Shown piece after piece: positions 1 to 6,313 of a DNA stretch of 28,501 bases (position 1 is its first letter; every line of letters begins with the position of its first letter). The translations under genes and the position numbers were made by a program. Under the pieces are notes generated by a model, which saw nothing but the letters and a program-made list of their open reading frames with translations, had not been told where the DNA came from and did no database searches. Source of the stretch: a virus; the IMG/VR virus record IMGVR_UViG_3300028025_003403, positions 1 to 28,501 of that record; one strand, written 5' to 3'.

Positions 1-2
1 AT

Positions 3-386
3 AAACAATTAAGAACTTATGAAGATGCTCAACTTACAGCCAAAACCACCTATCAAAGAACTCGTGATATTGTTCTTGTTCGAGATACTATTGTTCGCGT
101 TGATGTTATACGTTTGGTGAACTCCTGCGATAGCGTTATTGCTGCTGATTCGCTCGTGATTAACAACTTGAAGGAACAAATAAACATCGAGGAAAGAAAG
201 ATAAACAACTTGCAAGAAACGGTCGGTGCTTATGAACAAAAGACCGATGTGTTGAACGAAGAAATTAACAACCTAACGTCTGAAAACAAAAAGTTAGACA
301 AACAAAAAAAGCGCAGAAACCGCGCTTTAGTCGTAACGTCGTCCGTCGCTATTTTGTCGACGTTTGTTCTGAGTGTTTTATTTTAG
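3..386 (+). CDS. Partial coiled-coil protein with C-terminal membrane anchor (possible spanin-like protein)
   Basis: The reading frame is already open at the window edge, so the 5' end is missing; 127 residues are visible. The first ATG in frame is at 114, but the frame upstream reads as normal protein, so 114 is not the likely start. The middle is a long heptad-like charged coiled coil rich in N, E and K. A very basic patch (KKRRNR) follows, then about 20 hydrophobic residues to the stop, so this looks like a tail-anchored membrane protein with the basic side facing the cytoplasm. Lysis-related spanins and several phage accessory proteins have coiled coil plus one membrane helix, but nothing specific identifies it. 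It converges with the leftward operon, overlapping the 349-543 gene by 38 bases, and a minus-strand terminator lies inside its coding sequence. Function unknown. Confidence 0.7.
   Translation, partial: KQLRTYEDAQLTAKTTYQRTRDIVLVRDTIVRVDVIRLVNSCDSVIAADSLVINNLKEQINIEERKINNLQETVGAYEQKTDVLNEEINNLTSENKKLDKQKKRRNRALVVTSSVAILSTFVLSVLF
304..328 (-). terminator. Intrinsic terminator of the leftward operon
   Basis: Read on the minus strand, AAAGCGC (328-322), a 7-base loop and GCGCTTT (314-308) form a 7-bp stem, with the T run continuing to 304. It begins about 20 bases past the stop of the last leftward gene at 349. It sits inside the coding sequence of the convergent plus-strand gene. Confidence 0.7.
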
Positions 387-543
387 ATTCTGGGACGTAG
401 AACTTCATTGAGAACTGAATCGCTTCACTTAAAAATGTGTTGCGACTATTTTCTCCTCTCTTTTCGTCTATCTCGTTCCACAGGTCTTTGTGTAAGTAAA
501 CACATATTCCTTTTTTAGTCTTGCTTTCTGGCATCTTCTTCAA
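349..543 (-). CDS. Small ribbon-helix-helix-like protein
   Basis: This is a 64-residue protein. Residues about 10-45 (KKGICVYLHKDLWNEIDEKR, then a serine/asparagine turn and an amphipathic helix) have the beta strand, helix, helix layout of ribbon-helix-helix DNA-binding proteins such as CopG/Arc. Proteins of this kind are usually dimeric repressors. It is the last gene of the leftward operon, overlaps the MazG-like gene upstream by 29 bases and is followed by the terminator at 304-328. The basic C-terminal tail lies in the region that overlaps the convergent gene. The fold is inferred from pattern only, and the target is unknown. Confidence 0.55.
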   Translation of the reverse strand: MKKMPESKTKKGICVYLHKDLWNEIDEKRGENSRNTFLSEAIQFSMKFYVPESKIKHSEQTSTK

Positions 544-718
544 TTTTAAGTTTCTTCAAATACAACGCAAGGTCTAACGCTTCCTCGTACGCGTGTTGCA
601 GCCATTCTGAGCGCGTTAAGTCGGTTCGGTCTAACGTTGTTCCGTACGTTTCAATTCCCTTCGCTTCACGCGCTTCTAATTCAGCGACAACTTGCGTGAG
701 TAAATTACTTTTGTTCAT
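515..718 (-). CDS. MazG-like small all-alpha nucleotide pyrophosphohydrolase-type protein
   Basis: This is a 67-residue protein. The stretch EWLQHAYEEALDLALYLKKL (residues about 38-57) contains an ExxE-like acidic helix followed by a second helix, as in small phage proteins related to the MazG/all-alpha NTP-pyrophosphatase group. The preceding KGIETYGTTLDR segment is also typical of that small phage family. Full MazG enzymes carry more metal-binding acidic residues, so activity is uncertain. If active it would act on noncanonical or alarmone nucleotides in the cytoplasm. It overlaps its upstream neighbour by 14 bases and its downstream neighbour by 29 bases, which indicates one polycistronic message. 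Confidence 0.6.
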   Translation of the reverse strand: MNKSNLLTQVVAELEAREAKGIETYGTTLDRTDLTRSEWLQHAYEEALDLALYLKKLKIEEDARKQD

Positions 719-917
719 TCGGTTTAGACATCATTGAACCTATCATTAACGCAAGATATACTTTCTCCTTTGCGTTCATATCCTTGCGCTGTGAAAGTTC
801 AAGGAGAATGTCGCCAAGAACCTTTCCTTGTTGAAAATACGTCGCCATTGAGTTCACAATTTCGCGTTCGCGTTCCTGTGTCATTTTTAGTGACGTGTAT
901 AGTGGTGTTTGTTTCAT
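705..917 (-). CDS. Small phage protein of unknown function
   Basis: This 70-residue, mostly helical protein has no recognisable motif. Its start overlaps the stop of the membrane-protein gene upstream by 4 bases, and its end overlaps the start of the MazG-like gene, so it is translationally coupled on both sides. Residues 13-60 form amphipathic helices with no membrane segment. No function can be offered. Confidence 0.55.
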   Translation of the reverse strand: MKQTPLYTSLKMTQEREREIVNSMATYFQQGKVLGDILLELSQRKDMNAKEKVYLALMIGSMMSKPNEQK

Positions 918-1120
918 TCTTGTTCTGTTTTTTCGTCTTCAGATTCGCTAAGAATACGAGGTGTGGTTAATGAAATTAGATAGGATAATGTCCAAAAATC
1001 AACGTCTATAACTTTTCCTATTTCAGTTCCAGTAATAACTGAATACCCAAGTGCAATAAAAAGAAGAATCGCAATCGCAATTTCAGTTCCTTTAAAAAAT
1101 TTACTCATTATTTTATTCAT
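914..1120 (-). CDS. Small membrane protein (holin-like size, function unknown)
   Basis: This is a 68-residue protein. A hydrophobic segment at residues about 12-30 is strong enough to be a membrane helix. A second weaker one at about 41-57 is followed by an acidic, hydrophilic tail (ESEDEKTEQE). Two short helices and a charged tail are compatible with a small holin, but many phage membrane peptides share this shape. It lies directly downstream of the terminase gene in the leftward operon. No signal peptidase or lipobox motif is present. Confidence 0.55.
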   Translation of the reverse strand: MNKIMSKFFKGTEIAIAILLFIALGYSVITGTEIGKVIDVDFWTLSYLISLTTPRILSESEDEKTEQE

Positions 1121-1157
1121 TTGTTTTGTTTCATTGTGCTAATATATGCTAAATTAA

Positions 1158-2453
1158 TTATCCTACAACATACTGTCCATAAGAAGGGTTGAGTTCGAAA
1201 TACATTCGCATCATAATTGCGTCGGCAACGTCTGGAGAAATACCTTCGCGGTTCTTGATTACGTCTTTTGGTGTTACTTGCAATTTACCTTCAACGTCAG
1301 CGCGGTGTCGTTTAATCATCTCCAGTTCTTTCACGATTTGTTCCTTGCGTCCATTGACTAAAATAGTGAGCCGATTTTCTTCGACGTATTGAGCTAATTT
1401 GTAGTAACATTCGCTTTTGAGATTTTGATATTGCGGTTGTTTGGGTTTTGATCCGTTGACGAAGCCTCGACACTTAAGAAAATCAACCACACCACCACCA
1501 ACACCGTCTTCATCTGCGACAACATCCTGTAACAAAATTGAGTGTTCTTTTGTTACGAGACGAATCTTGTTTACGACCTCATCTAACGACGCTCTGCTCA
1601 TCTCGATTAAGTCAATAAGTGTTAACCCATTCCAAACGCAAATGATTGTCCTGTCCTTCCCAAACCGCGCGATGTCGGCGGTGATATATTTCTTTCCTTC
1701 GAGTAGTTCATTGCGGAACATACGGAGTAAGTTATCCGTTGAGAACAACTTGTCGCTGTCGTCGTCGAACTCCCAATTGCCTTCGAGCAGACGTTTGCGG
1801 TCATACTCTGGAAGTTTCTGTAAGTTCTCAAGATAAGTCTGCGAGATATACGGATTATCCGTTGGAAGCGCTTGAATAAAAGCACGGTCGCTTCTTAAAT
1901 TTCCTTTTTGGTGAGCAAAATAAAAGTCATTATACAACCACCCCTTTGAAGGATTACAAGTCATCAATCCCTTTGCTCTGTCGTTAATCAATTTGTAACG
2001 TACACGGCTTTGCAATATGTCGATACAACGCTTCGAAACTTCGGCTACCTCATCTACGAAGTAGTCTGTAATTTCAATCGACCCAAATCTTTGAAAGTCG
2101 GGGTCTGACGGCATATCTGCCAAGTCCATAAGTATCGTTTGGCTTCCGTTGTACCACTTAATAACGTGGTCTTGTCCGTTGTAAGTGTAGTGAACGTTCG
2201 GTTTTAATCCGTGCAAAGTACAAAGTTCGAAAAAAGTTTGCATTGTAGACAAGCGCAACTTCTTCAATTCAGCACGACCGATTAAACCCTTCGTGCCTGG
2301 GTACTTCAACCGTCTTTTTATTTGCCAATCGCAACCGAGAAAAGATTTTCCACTAAACACACCACCACCATAAAGCACCTGCGAAATAGAACTTTCATAT
2401 GAAAGAAGTTCTAACGCTTGTTTCTGTTTGTCGTGGTAAATTATTTCGGGCAT
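1158..2453 (-). CDS. terL: Terminase large subunit
   Basis: This 431-residue DNA-packaging motor protein has both expected domains. The N-terminal ATPase shows a Walker A-type loop GGGVFSGKS (residues 29-37), a Walker B with DE (134-135) after hydrophobic strands, and the coupling motif TCNPS (165-169). The C-terminal RNase H-like nuclease shows the usual acidic clusters: D260 in TADIARFGKDRT, D315/D317 in VVADEDGVGG, and D408/D411 in SPDVADAI. The length is normal for the family. In the virion assembly pathway it docks on the portal, translocates DNA and cuts concatemers. Its ATG overlaps the stop of the QLSLF-protein gene upstream (TAATG), so it belongs to the leftward replication operon, on the strand opposite to portal and capsid. 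No small subunit is adjacent; 11133-11411 and the truncated gene at 28468 are weak candidates. Confidence 0.95.
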   Translation of the reverse strand: MPEIIYHDKQKQALELLSYESSISQVLYGGGVFSGKSFLGCDWQIKRRLKYPGTKGLIGRAELKKLRLSTMQTFFELCTLHGLKPNVHYTYNGQDHVIKWYNGSQTILMDLADMPSDPDFQRFGSIEITDYFVDEVAEVSKRCIDILQSRVRYKLINDRAKGLMTCNPSKGWLYNDFYFAHQKGNLRSDRAFIQALPTDNPYISQTYLENLQKLPEYDRKRLLEGNWEFDDDSDKLFSTDNLLRMFRNELLEGKKYITADIARFGKDRTIICVWNGLTLIDLIEMSRASLDEVVNKIRLVTKEHSILLQDVVADEDGVGGGVVDFLKCRGFVNGSKPKQPQYQNLKSECYYKLAQYVEENRLTILVNGRKEQIVKELEMIKRHRADVEGKLQVTPKDVIKNREGISPDVADAIMMRMYFELNPSYGQYVVG

Positions 2454-2800
2454 TAAAATAAACTTAATTGAGGTTCAACCACAGGACAAAGTTCGTCTTG
2501 AAGAATCTGGATAATACGGTCGTATTTCTTGAAGTCGTTGTTTTGCTTTACTTGGTGCAATAGCAATTCAAGACCTGCGTTAAACGCTTCGTCTTTCGTT
2601 GGATAAACGCAATGTTCAGCGTGGTAAAGTAGCGGTTGCGACCAACCCTGCTCACGTCCGTGAAAACTTATTGCGTAACTCCACAAACCACGTTGAACAA
2701 TAGCGGTGCTAACCTGCGCTTCATAGCCATTGATGCACTTGTAAGTTTTCAAGATAGGGTTCTCGCAAACACCTTGCTCGTTGAATATAAATTGGCTCAT
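2453..2800 (-). CDS. Unknown protein with C-terminal beta-clamp-binding motif
   Basis: This is a 115-residue soluble protein. The last five residues are QLSLF (111-115), matching the bacterial sliding-clamp-binding consensus QL(S/D)LF and placed as in many clamp partners at an extreme, exposed terminus. The rest (an aromatic beta-rich first half and helices at about 70-105) has no recognised fold. It lies between a replication-associated gene (overlap 4 bases) and terL (1-base TAATG overlap). A role in recruiting or blocking the host DnaN clamp is an inference from the motif and the position. Confidence 0.65.
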   Translation of the reverse strand: MSQFIFNEQGVCENPILKTYKCINGYEAQVSTAIVQRGLWSYAISFHGREQGWSQPLLYHAEHCVYPTKDEAFNAGLELLLHQVKQNNDFKKYDRIIQILQDELCPVVEPQLSLF

Positions 2801-3552
2801 TGCTTACTCAAATATAATTTATACAATTCACGAAGTCCTTCAAACTGGATTGATTCTTTAAGTAGCTGTCTTTTTCGGTCGCTCATTCGCTCAACCATTC
2901 CTTTGCTTAATTGTTGTTCGTTGAAAACGGTCTTTCTCGCCTTCGCCTTACAAAGATTGTATTCGTCGTCTGTGAACGTTTCAGCCGTTATCTTTTTACT
3001 TTCTTCGAGCCACCGCATCATTGACACCCCTCGCAGTTCTAACGTCGTAAATTTGCTTTGTTTGAAGCTCTCAACGTCCTCTGCTAACATCCTTCTCCAG
3101 CTGTCGTCGTTTACCGCCATTTCGTTTTCTTTTATTATTTGTGCTTTTTCTTCTATCGCTTCTGCAATTTCACGCTGAATTTGTAGATTCGCTTTGTCCC
3201 TGTGTGGTTTGTAGTGTGTGAGTACGTCACCAATAAATGAAACGCTCAACGCTCCAAAATGCTCACACTTTTTACTCAGTTCATTCGCTGCGTTTAGTTC
3301 AAATGCAAGGTTGAAGTGTTCAAACGTAACCCACCGAAAGTGTTTACCTATGAACTCGTGAAGCATTTGAAGTAATTGCGCTTCGGGAAGTGCTATTCCA
3401 TACATCGCGCACACCTTCGAACATAATTTAACGAACGTTGGCAGGTCGTAGTCTGCTACAAATGCGCTTTCGCGTTCCGCACGATCAACCCTTTGTGTAA
3501 TTGTGAGCGTCGTTGTATATGCGTTGCGCAGCGTCTGAATCGAATTTTCCAT
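2797..3552 (-). CDS. Replication-associated phage protein of unknown function
   Basis: This is a 251-residue, helix-rich, charged protein. Residues about 35-115 form a compact helical domain (FVKLCSKVCAMYGIALPEAQ and following). Residues about 120-250 are highly charged helices, partly coiled-coil. The layout is reminiscent of phage helicase-loader or replisome-organiser proteins, but there is no Walker A motif, so a DnaC-type ATPase is excluded. The chosen ATG overlaps the preceding gene by 68 bases, which is long for this genome. It is kept because no other start exists in frame before residue 51 and an A-rich leader precedes it. Neighbours (replication-type protein upstream, clamp-motif protein downstream) support a DNA replication context. 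Confidence 0.6.
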   Translation of the reverse strand: MENSIQTLRNAYTTTLTITQRVDRAERESAFVADYDLPTFVKLCSKVCAMYGIALPEAQLLQMLHEFIGKHFRWVTFEHFNLAFELNAANELSKKCEHFGALSVSFIGDVLTHYKPHRDKANLQIQREIAEAIEEKAQIIKENEMAVNDDSWRRMLAEDVESFKQSKFTTLELRGVSMMRWLEESKKITAETFTDDEYNLCKAKARKTVFNEQQLSKGMVERMSDRKRQLLKESIQFEGLRELYKLYLSKQ

Positions 3553-3883
3553 TTTTGATTTTTGTGTTTTGGTTTGTTGTTGCGAATGTACTTAAATCCC
3601 ATTTACGAACGGCAGCCTTCCAATCTTTCATTGGATTGCGTCCGACCTTCCAACCATTCGCTTCGTAGTGTGCATGAAATTTCTCGGTAAATGCAAGCGC
3701 GTCGTCGTTGCTTAGTTTCTCACAAGCGTATTCGTATATTTCAACAACCGTTGGTTTGACGAATGTAGACTTCTTTTCTTTTACAGGTGCTGGAAGTTGA
3801 GCGGGTTGTGTTTGCGCTTTCAATAGTTCTTGAACCTGCGCTTCGAGAATCTCGATTCTCTTTTTGAGTTGTAGTATTAACAT
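3485..3883 (-). CDS. Phage replication-type protein with C-terminal GW..GRNPMKDWKAAVRKW module
   Basis: This is a 132-residue protein. Residues 1-25 are a coiled coil (KKRIEILEAQVQELL), 26-42 a proline-rich linker, and 43-96 a compact module beginning KPTVVEIYEYACEK and ending GWKVGRNPMKDWKAAVRKW. The same module commonly forms the C-terminal part of phage replication-initiation or helicase-loader-type proteins in Firmicutes and Bacteroidota. It probably interacts with DNA or the helicase. The usual N-terminal winged-helix domain is absent and replaced by the coiled coil. The gene overlaps its upstream neighbour by 7 bases and its downstream neighbour by 68 bases. Confidence 0.65.
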   Translation of the reverse strand: MLILQLKKRIEILEAQVQELLKAQTQPAQLPAPVKEKKSTFVKPTVVEIYEYACEKLSNDDALAFTEKFHAHYEANGWKVGRNPMKDWKAAVRKWDLSTFATTNQNTKIKNGKFDSDAAQRIYNDAHNYTKG

Positions 3884-4107
3884 TGTGTTCCTCCGTAAGT
3901 TTCGTTGTAGTATTGTTCGCCTTTAGAAATTGTTTCGCAGATTCCAAGACCATCAATATCCTCAAATTCTTGTTGGTTACAAGCCATTTCAATCTGCTCC
4001 CTCTCCATTTGCTTGGCTTGTTGAATCTCCTCATCAGTTAATACGGGAGCAAAACCATCCTTGTTTAGTATGCTTACTAACAAGTCAATTGCAGTTTGCT
4101 TACTCAT
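3877..4107 (-). CDS. Small phage protein, paralogue of the next gene upstream
   Basis: This is a 76-residue protein. It has an N-terminal MSKQTAIDLLVSIL segment, a central QAKQMEREQ helix and a C-terminal GEQYYNETYGG motif, an arrangement common in small uncharacterised proteins of Bacteroidota phages. The first two elements are shared with the neighbouring 4100-4357 gene, indicating tandem duplication and divergence. It overlaps that gene by 8 bases and the replication gene downstream by 7 bases. Function unknown. Confidence 0.65.
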   Translation of the reverse strand: MSKQTAIDLLVSILNKDGFAPVLTDEEIQQAKQMEREQIEMACNQQEFEDIDGLGICETISKGEQYYNETYGGTQC

Positions 4108-4357
4108 TGTTACCTCCTTTTATTTTATCTCTCATCCATTTAGCACCTTCCGTAAAACTGAGATAATCAACCGCTAATATTTTTTCAGCAAGTTCATATA
4201 TCTCCTCATCAGTTGGTAGTTCTAACTGATTTTGCTCTTCCTCCATTTCCTTGGCAACTTGAACAGTATCATAAAACTCCAATATGTTATTGCTTGAAAA
4301 ACCAATGTTTTCAATCTCAGTAACAAGATAATCAACCGCAGTTTGTTTCTTTTCCAT
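4100..4357 (-). CDS. Small phage protein, paralogue of the next gene downstream
   Basis: This is an 85-residue, strongly acidic helical protein. The N-terminus (KKQTAVDYLV) and central VAKEMEEEQ match KQTAIDLLV and QAKQMEREQ in the 3877-4107 product. The C-terminus differs (EGAKWMRDKIKGG instead of the YYNETYGG ending). No catalytic motif is seen. It follows the zinc-ribbon-like gene after 18 bases and overlaps its paralogue by 8 bases. Confidence 0.65.
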   Translation of the reverse strand: MEKKQTAVDYLVTEIENIGFSSNNILEFYDTVQVAKEMEEEQNQLELPTDEEIYELAEKILAVDYLSFTEGAKWMRDKIKGGNNE

Positions 4358-4375
4358 AGTTATTTAGTTTTTAGT

Positions 4376-4579
4376 TTAGTCCCACCCTTCGCCTTTTGCG
4401 TCGTCGTCTGCGTCGTCCCATTCCTGACAATCGAAGCACACTTTGATTTCCCCGTCTTCGTCGACGTGTTCATAAGCGGTGTCCCAGTCTTCGAGTTGTT
4501 GGTCGCGCAATACTTCGTCAACGCGTTCTCCGAGTTCTTTGCTTTCGCAATTAGGGCAAAAGATTAATTCACTTTTCAT
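4376..4579 (-). CDS. Small acidic zinc-ribbon-like protein
   Basis: This is a 67-residue protein. Two CxxC knuckles (CPNC at 8-11 and CFDC at 48-51) could hold one zinc ion, with a long acidic insert between them and a very acidic tail (DDADDDAKGEGWD). Small zinc ribbons like this occur in phage transcription or replication accessory proteins. The acidic tail could mimic DNA, but that is speculation. ATGA overlap with the DnaA-like gene upstream shows translational coupling. Confidence 0.6.
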   Translation of the reverse strand: MKSELIFCPNCESKELGERVDEVLRDQQLEDWDTAYEHVDEDGEIKVCFDCQEWDDADDDAKGEGWD

Positions 4580-5106
4580 TTCTTTAGTTGTTTTTTGAGT
4601 TTAAGTTCTTTTTGATGTTCAAGATGCTCGACAAATTTAGTATAAAATTTCATTGGTTTAGCATAACCCATATCATTAAGAATGTAACAGATGCGTTCAA
4701 CGTTGGCTGCGTAGTTCCTGTCAACCTCAATCTGCCAGCTTACTTGCTTCACTCCGTGCATGACCGTTGCGTGATCCTTGCCGTAATGCTTCCCAATTGA
4801 TTCGTAGCTTTGAAGGTAGCAAGGACGGATAAGAAAAAATATAACTTGACGTGCCGTTACTATTTCGCGTCGTCTTGTTGGTGTGTACAATTGCTGAGAA
4901 GGTATTCCAAGTACGCTGCAAGTAATATCTTCAAGTGCTGACCAAAACATCTCGCGTTCGTTCTCCAGTTCCTGTTGTATCTTAATTTGCTCCGTCGTCA
5001 ATCTTTCGTAACGTGGTGTAAGCATCAACCATAATGTTTCGAATCGTTCCATGTGTCTAAAAGGAATCATATCGATTAGCTCTTGTCTTATTTGCTCGTT
5101 AGTCAT
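4576..5106 (-). CDS. DnaA domain IV-like DNA-binding protein (replication initiator candidate)
   Basis: This is a 176-residue protein. Residues about 80-145 match the DNA-binding domain IV of DnaA: TARQVIFFLIR, then the helix-turn-helix SYESIGKHYG and the signature KDHATVMHGVKQV (110-122), which corresponds to the DnaA signature around DHSTVxHA. The AAA+ ATPase domain of DnaA is absent, and the N-terminal 80 residues are helical. Such DnaA-C-like proteins occur in phages and mobile elements and may bind DnaA-box-like sites at a phage origin. The gene overlaps its upstream neighbour by 8 bases and sits among SSB and replication genes. No cluster of DnaA boxes was recognised by eye, so the origin remains unlocated. 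Confidence 0.8.
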   Translation of the reverse strand: MTNEQIRQELIDMIPFRHMERFETLWLMLTPRYERLTTEQIKIQQELENEREMFWSALEDITCSVLGIPSQQLYTPTRRREIVTARQVIFFLIRPCYLQSYESIGKHYGKDHATVMHGVKQVSWQIEVDRNYAANVERICYILNDMGYAKPMKFYTKFVEHLEHQKELKLKKQLKK

Positions 5107-5338
5107 TTTCTTCGTTGATTAAAATTGTAGGTGTAAAGGTGCTAAATACTTCTTCGCGAGAAAGACCTGTGTGTAGGCAAATGTTGTTGAAGTCTTTGAT
5201 TCTCATTCGCTCTGGGTGTGTGACGTAAAGTCTTGCCGTTGGATCGCTGATGCGAAGAACGTTCTTGAAGTTCTGCATCGTCTTGAAGTTAATCTTGATA
5301 AGGCGACCAAATGGTGTTTTATAGATTGCTTTATTCAT
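5099..5338 (-). CDS. Small protein with possible helix-turn-helix, unknown function
   Basis: This is a 79-residue protein. The segment MRIKDFNNICLHTGLSREEV (residues 45-64) has the spacing of a helix-turn-helix (helix, turn at HTG, helix), preceded by a short basic N-terminal region. It is coupled to the gene upstream by an ATGA overlap and to the DnaA-like gene downstream by an 8-base overlap, so it may be a regulatory partner of replication. The assignment is weak. Confidence 0.55.
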   Translation of the reverse strand: MNKAIYKTPFGRLIKINFKTMQNFKNVLRISDPTARLYVTHPERMRIKDFNNICLHTGLSREEVFSTFTPTILINEEND

Positions 5339-5628
5339 TTCTTAAGTAGTGGTTTAATCAACTGCTCTTTCTTTTTATTGGAAACGTGGTTCGTTCCGCG
5401 TAGTTCTGGATTGCGTTCCTTAATCAATCGTGCAATTCGTGTGATGTTATCCGCGCTTACATATTTACCGCTTTCGTACATCGCAAAGAAGTTGCTTGTG
5501 ATGTCTTTGCGTTCTTCGAACTGTTGTTCCCAAACGCGGACACAAAGTGCTTTGTTGTTGTTGCGAAGAGTTTTGTATTTTTTGAGTAGATTCTCAACAC
5601 GCTTTTCAAGTGATACTAATTTTTTCAT
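5335..5628 (-). CDS. Conserved phage protein of unknown function
   Basis: This is a 97-residue basic protein. Its pattern (NLLKKYKTLRNNNKALCVRV, then FFAMYESGKYVSADNITRIA and ending PELRGTNHVSNKKKEQ) resembles a small helical family seen in many phages as an uncharacterised protein next to replication genes. The high content of K and R suggests nucleic-acid contact. It is the first gene downstream of the GIY-YIG gene (8-base gap) and is coupled to the next gene by ATGA. Confidence 0.6.
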   Translation of the reverse strand: MKKLVSLEKRVENLLKKYKTLRNNNKALCVRVWEQQFEERKDITSNFFAMYESGKYVSADNITRIARLIKERNPELRGTNHVSNKKKEQLIKPLLKK

Positions 5629-5636
5629 TGTATGGT

Positions 5637-6194
5637 TTATTTTCTAACTCGGTTACAAGTTATTTTTGTTTTAATGCTTTCTGATTTTAGTGCAAGTAAA
5701 AGTTTTTTAACAATAGATAAATTAACATTCTGTCCTTTTTCTAATAGTGCCAGTGTAGATCTTGAAACGTTCATTTTTTTAGATAGTTGTTCTTGAGTTA
5801 ATCTTCTGCATTGTCTTTCTGTTTTAGCAATTGAAGATATGTTCGCTATAATTCTAAACAACTCATCAAAATCTTTTTCATCTTGTTCAGACCTTTTTTC
5901 TACTATGTCGCTATTTACAAAATGTATGTTTAATAAATTTGGATTGATATCAGCGTAATAGATTATCCAATGTTTTTCTCTATCTGCTAAATCGTTTAAA
6001 TCATTAACTTCTTCTATTACTTCAATTATTGGATAAAGCCAAAGGTTTTCTAATTCCTTTATCCATTCAACAACTTTAGGTGAACTTGATTGAGTTAAAT
6101 GTTTTAATGGTCTTTTATTACCAACCGTGCTTTTTCCAATGTACTGGTAAACATCATTTCGTGGATCTTTCAATCCGTAAATTATATTTTTCAT
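5637..6194 (-). CDS. GIY-YIG-like endonuclease fused to an XRE-type helix-turn-helix domain
   Basis: This is a 185-residue two-domain protein. The N-terminal part has the GIY-YIG nuclease pattern: IYGLKDP (5-11), YIGKS (18-22), then R28 and H32, and the metal-binding glutamate E73 in DREKHWI. The first GIY element is divergent (IYG). Residues 128-170 are a Cro/CI-type helix-turn-helix (RRLTQEQLSKKMNVSRSTLA, followed by LEKGQNVNLSIVKKLL). The gene looks more A+T-rich than its neighbours, has its own promoter (6211-6241) and is insulated by a terminator from the SSB gene upstream. It could be a sequence-specific selfish nuclease of the Seg/homing type that represses itself, or an exclusion factor. 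Activity has not been established. Confidence 0.8.
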   Translation of the reverse strand: MKNIIYGLKDPRNDVYQYIGKSTVGNKRPLKHLTQSSSPKVVEWIKELENLWLYPIIEVIEEVNDLNDLADREKHWIIYYADINPNLLNIHFVNSDIVEKRSEQDEKDFDELFRIIANISSIAKTERQCRRLTQEQLSKKMNVSRSTLALLEKGQNVNLSIVKKLLLALKSESIKTKITCNRVRK

Positions 6195-6210
6195 TTGTAT
6201 TATATTTTAG

Positions 6211-6241
6211 CAAATGTATGAAATATAATTCATTAAACAAA
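6211..6241 (-). promoter_or_regulatory. Bacteroidota-type promoter for the GIY-YIG/XRE gene
   Basis: On the minus strand, TTTG (6241-6238), 19 bases, then TACATTTG (6218-6211) match the Bacteroidota -33 TTTG / -7 TAnnTTTG consensus exactly. The ATG is at 6194, leaving a short A/T-rich leader. Confidence 0.8.
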
Positions 6242-6262
6242 GATTTATTATAATTAAGTGTC

Positions 6263-6299
6263 ATAAAAGGGAGTTTCATCTCAGATAACACCCTTTTAT
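6263..6299 (-). terminator. Intrinsic terminator downstream of the SSB gene
   Basis: ATAAAAGGG (6299-6291 on the minus strand) pairs with CCCTTTTAT (6271-6263). After one mismatch, a further GTT/AAC pairing shortens the loop. The T run is built into the 3' arm. It separates the SSB gene (stop at 6314) from the promoter of the GIY-YIG gene. Confidence 0.65.
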
Positions 6300-6313
6300 A
6301 ACAACTTATTAAT

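Noticed and set aside
349-718. Toxin-antitoxin pair formed by the RHH and MazG-like genes
   Set aside because: The MazG-like protein has no toxin motif and both are embedded in a long phage operon; coexpression alone does not support a TA call.
1441-1836. Plus-strand frame of 131 codons inside terL
   Set aside because: Antisense to the terminase, low-complexity Ser/Thr/Pro content, no start context.
2636-3178. Plus-strand frame of 180 codons opposite the replication gene
   Set aside because: It is antisense to two well-supported minus-strand genes, with a Ser/Leu-rich shadow composition and no leader.
3741-4034. Open minus-strand frame of 97 codons
   Set aside because: It overlaps two better genes (3485-3883 and 3877-4107) in another frame and has a Ser/Thr/Arg-rich composition typical of an out-of-frame reading.
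4632-4639. TAAATTTG on the minus strand within the DnaA-like gene
   Set aside because: No -33 element at the proper spacing, and it is inside coding sequence.
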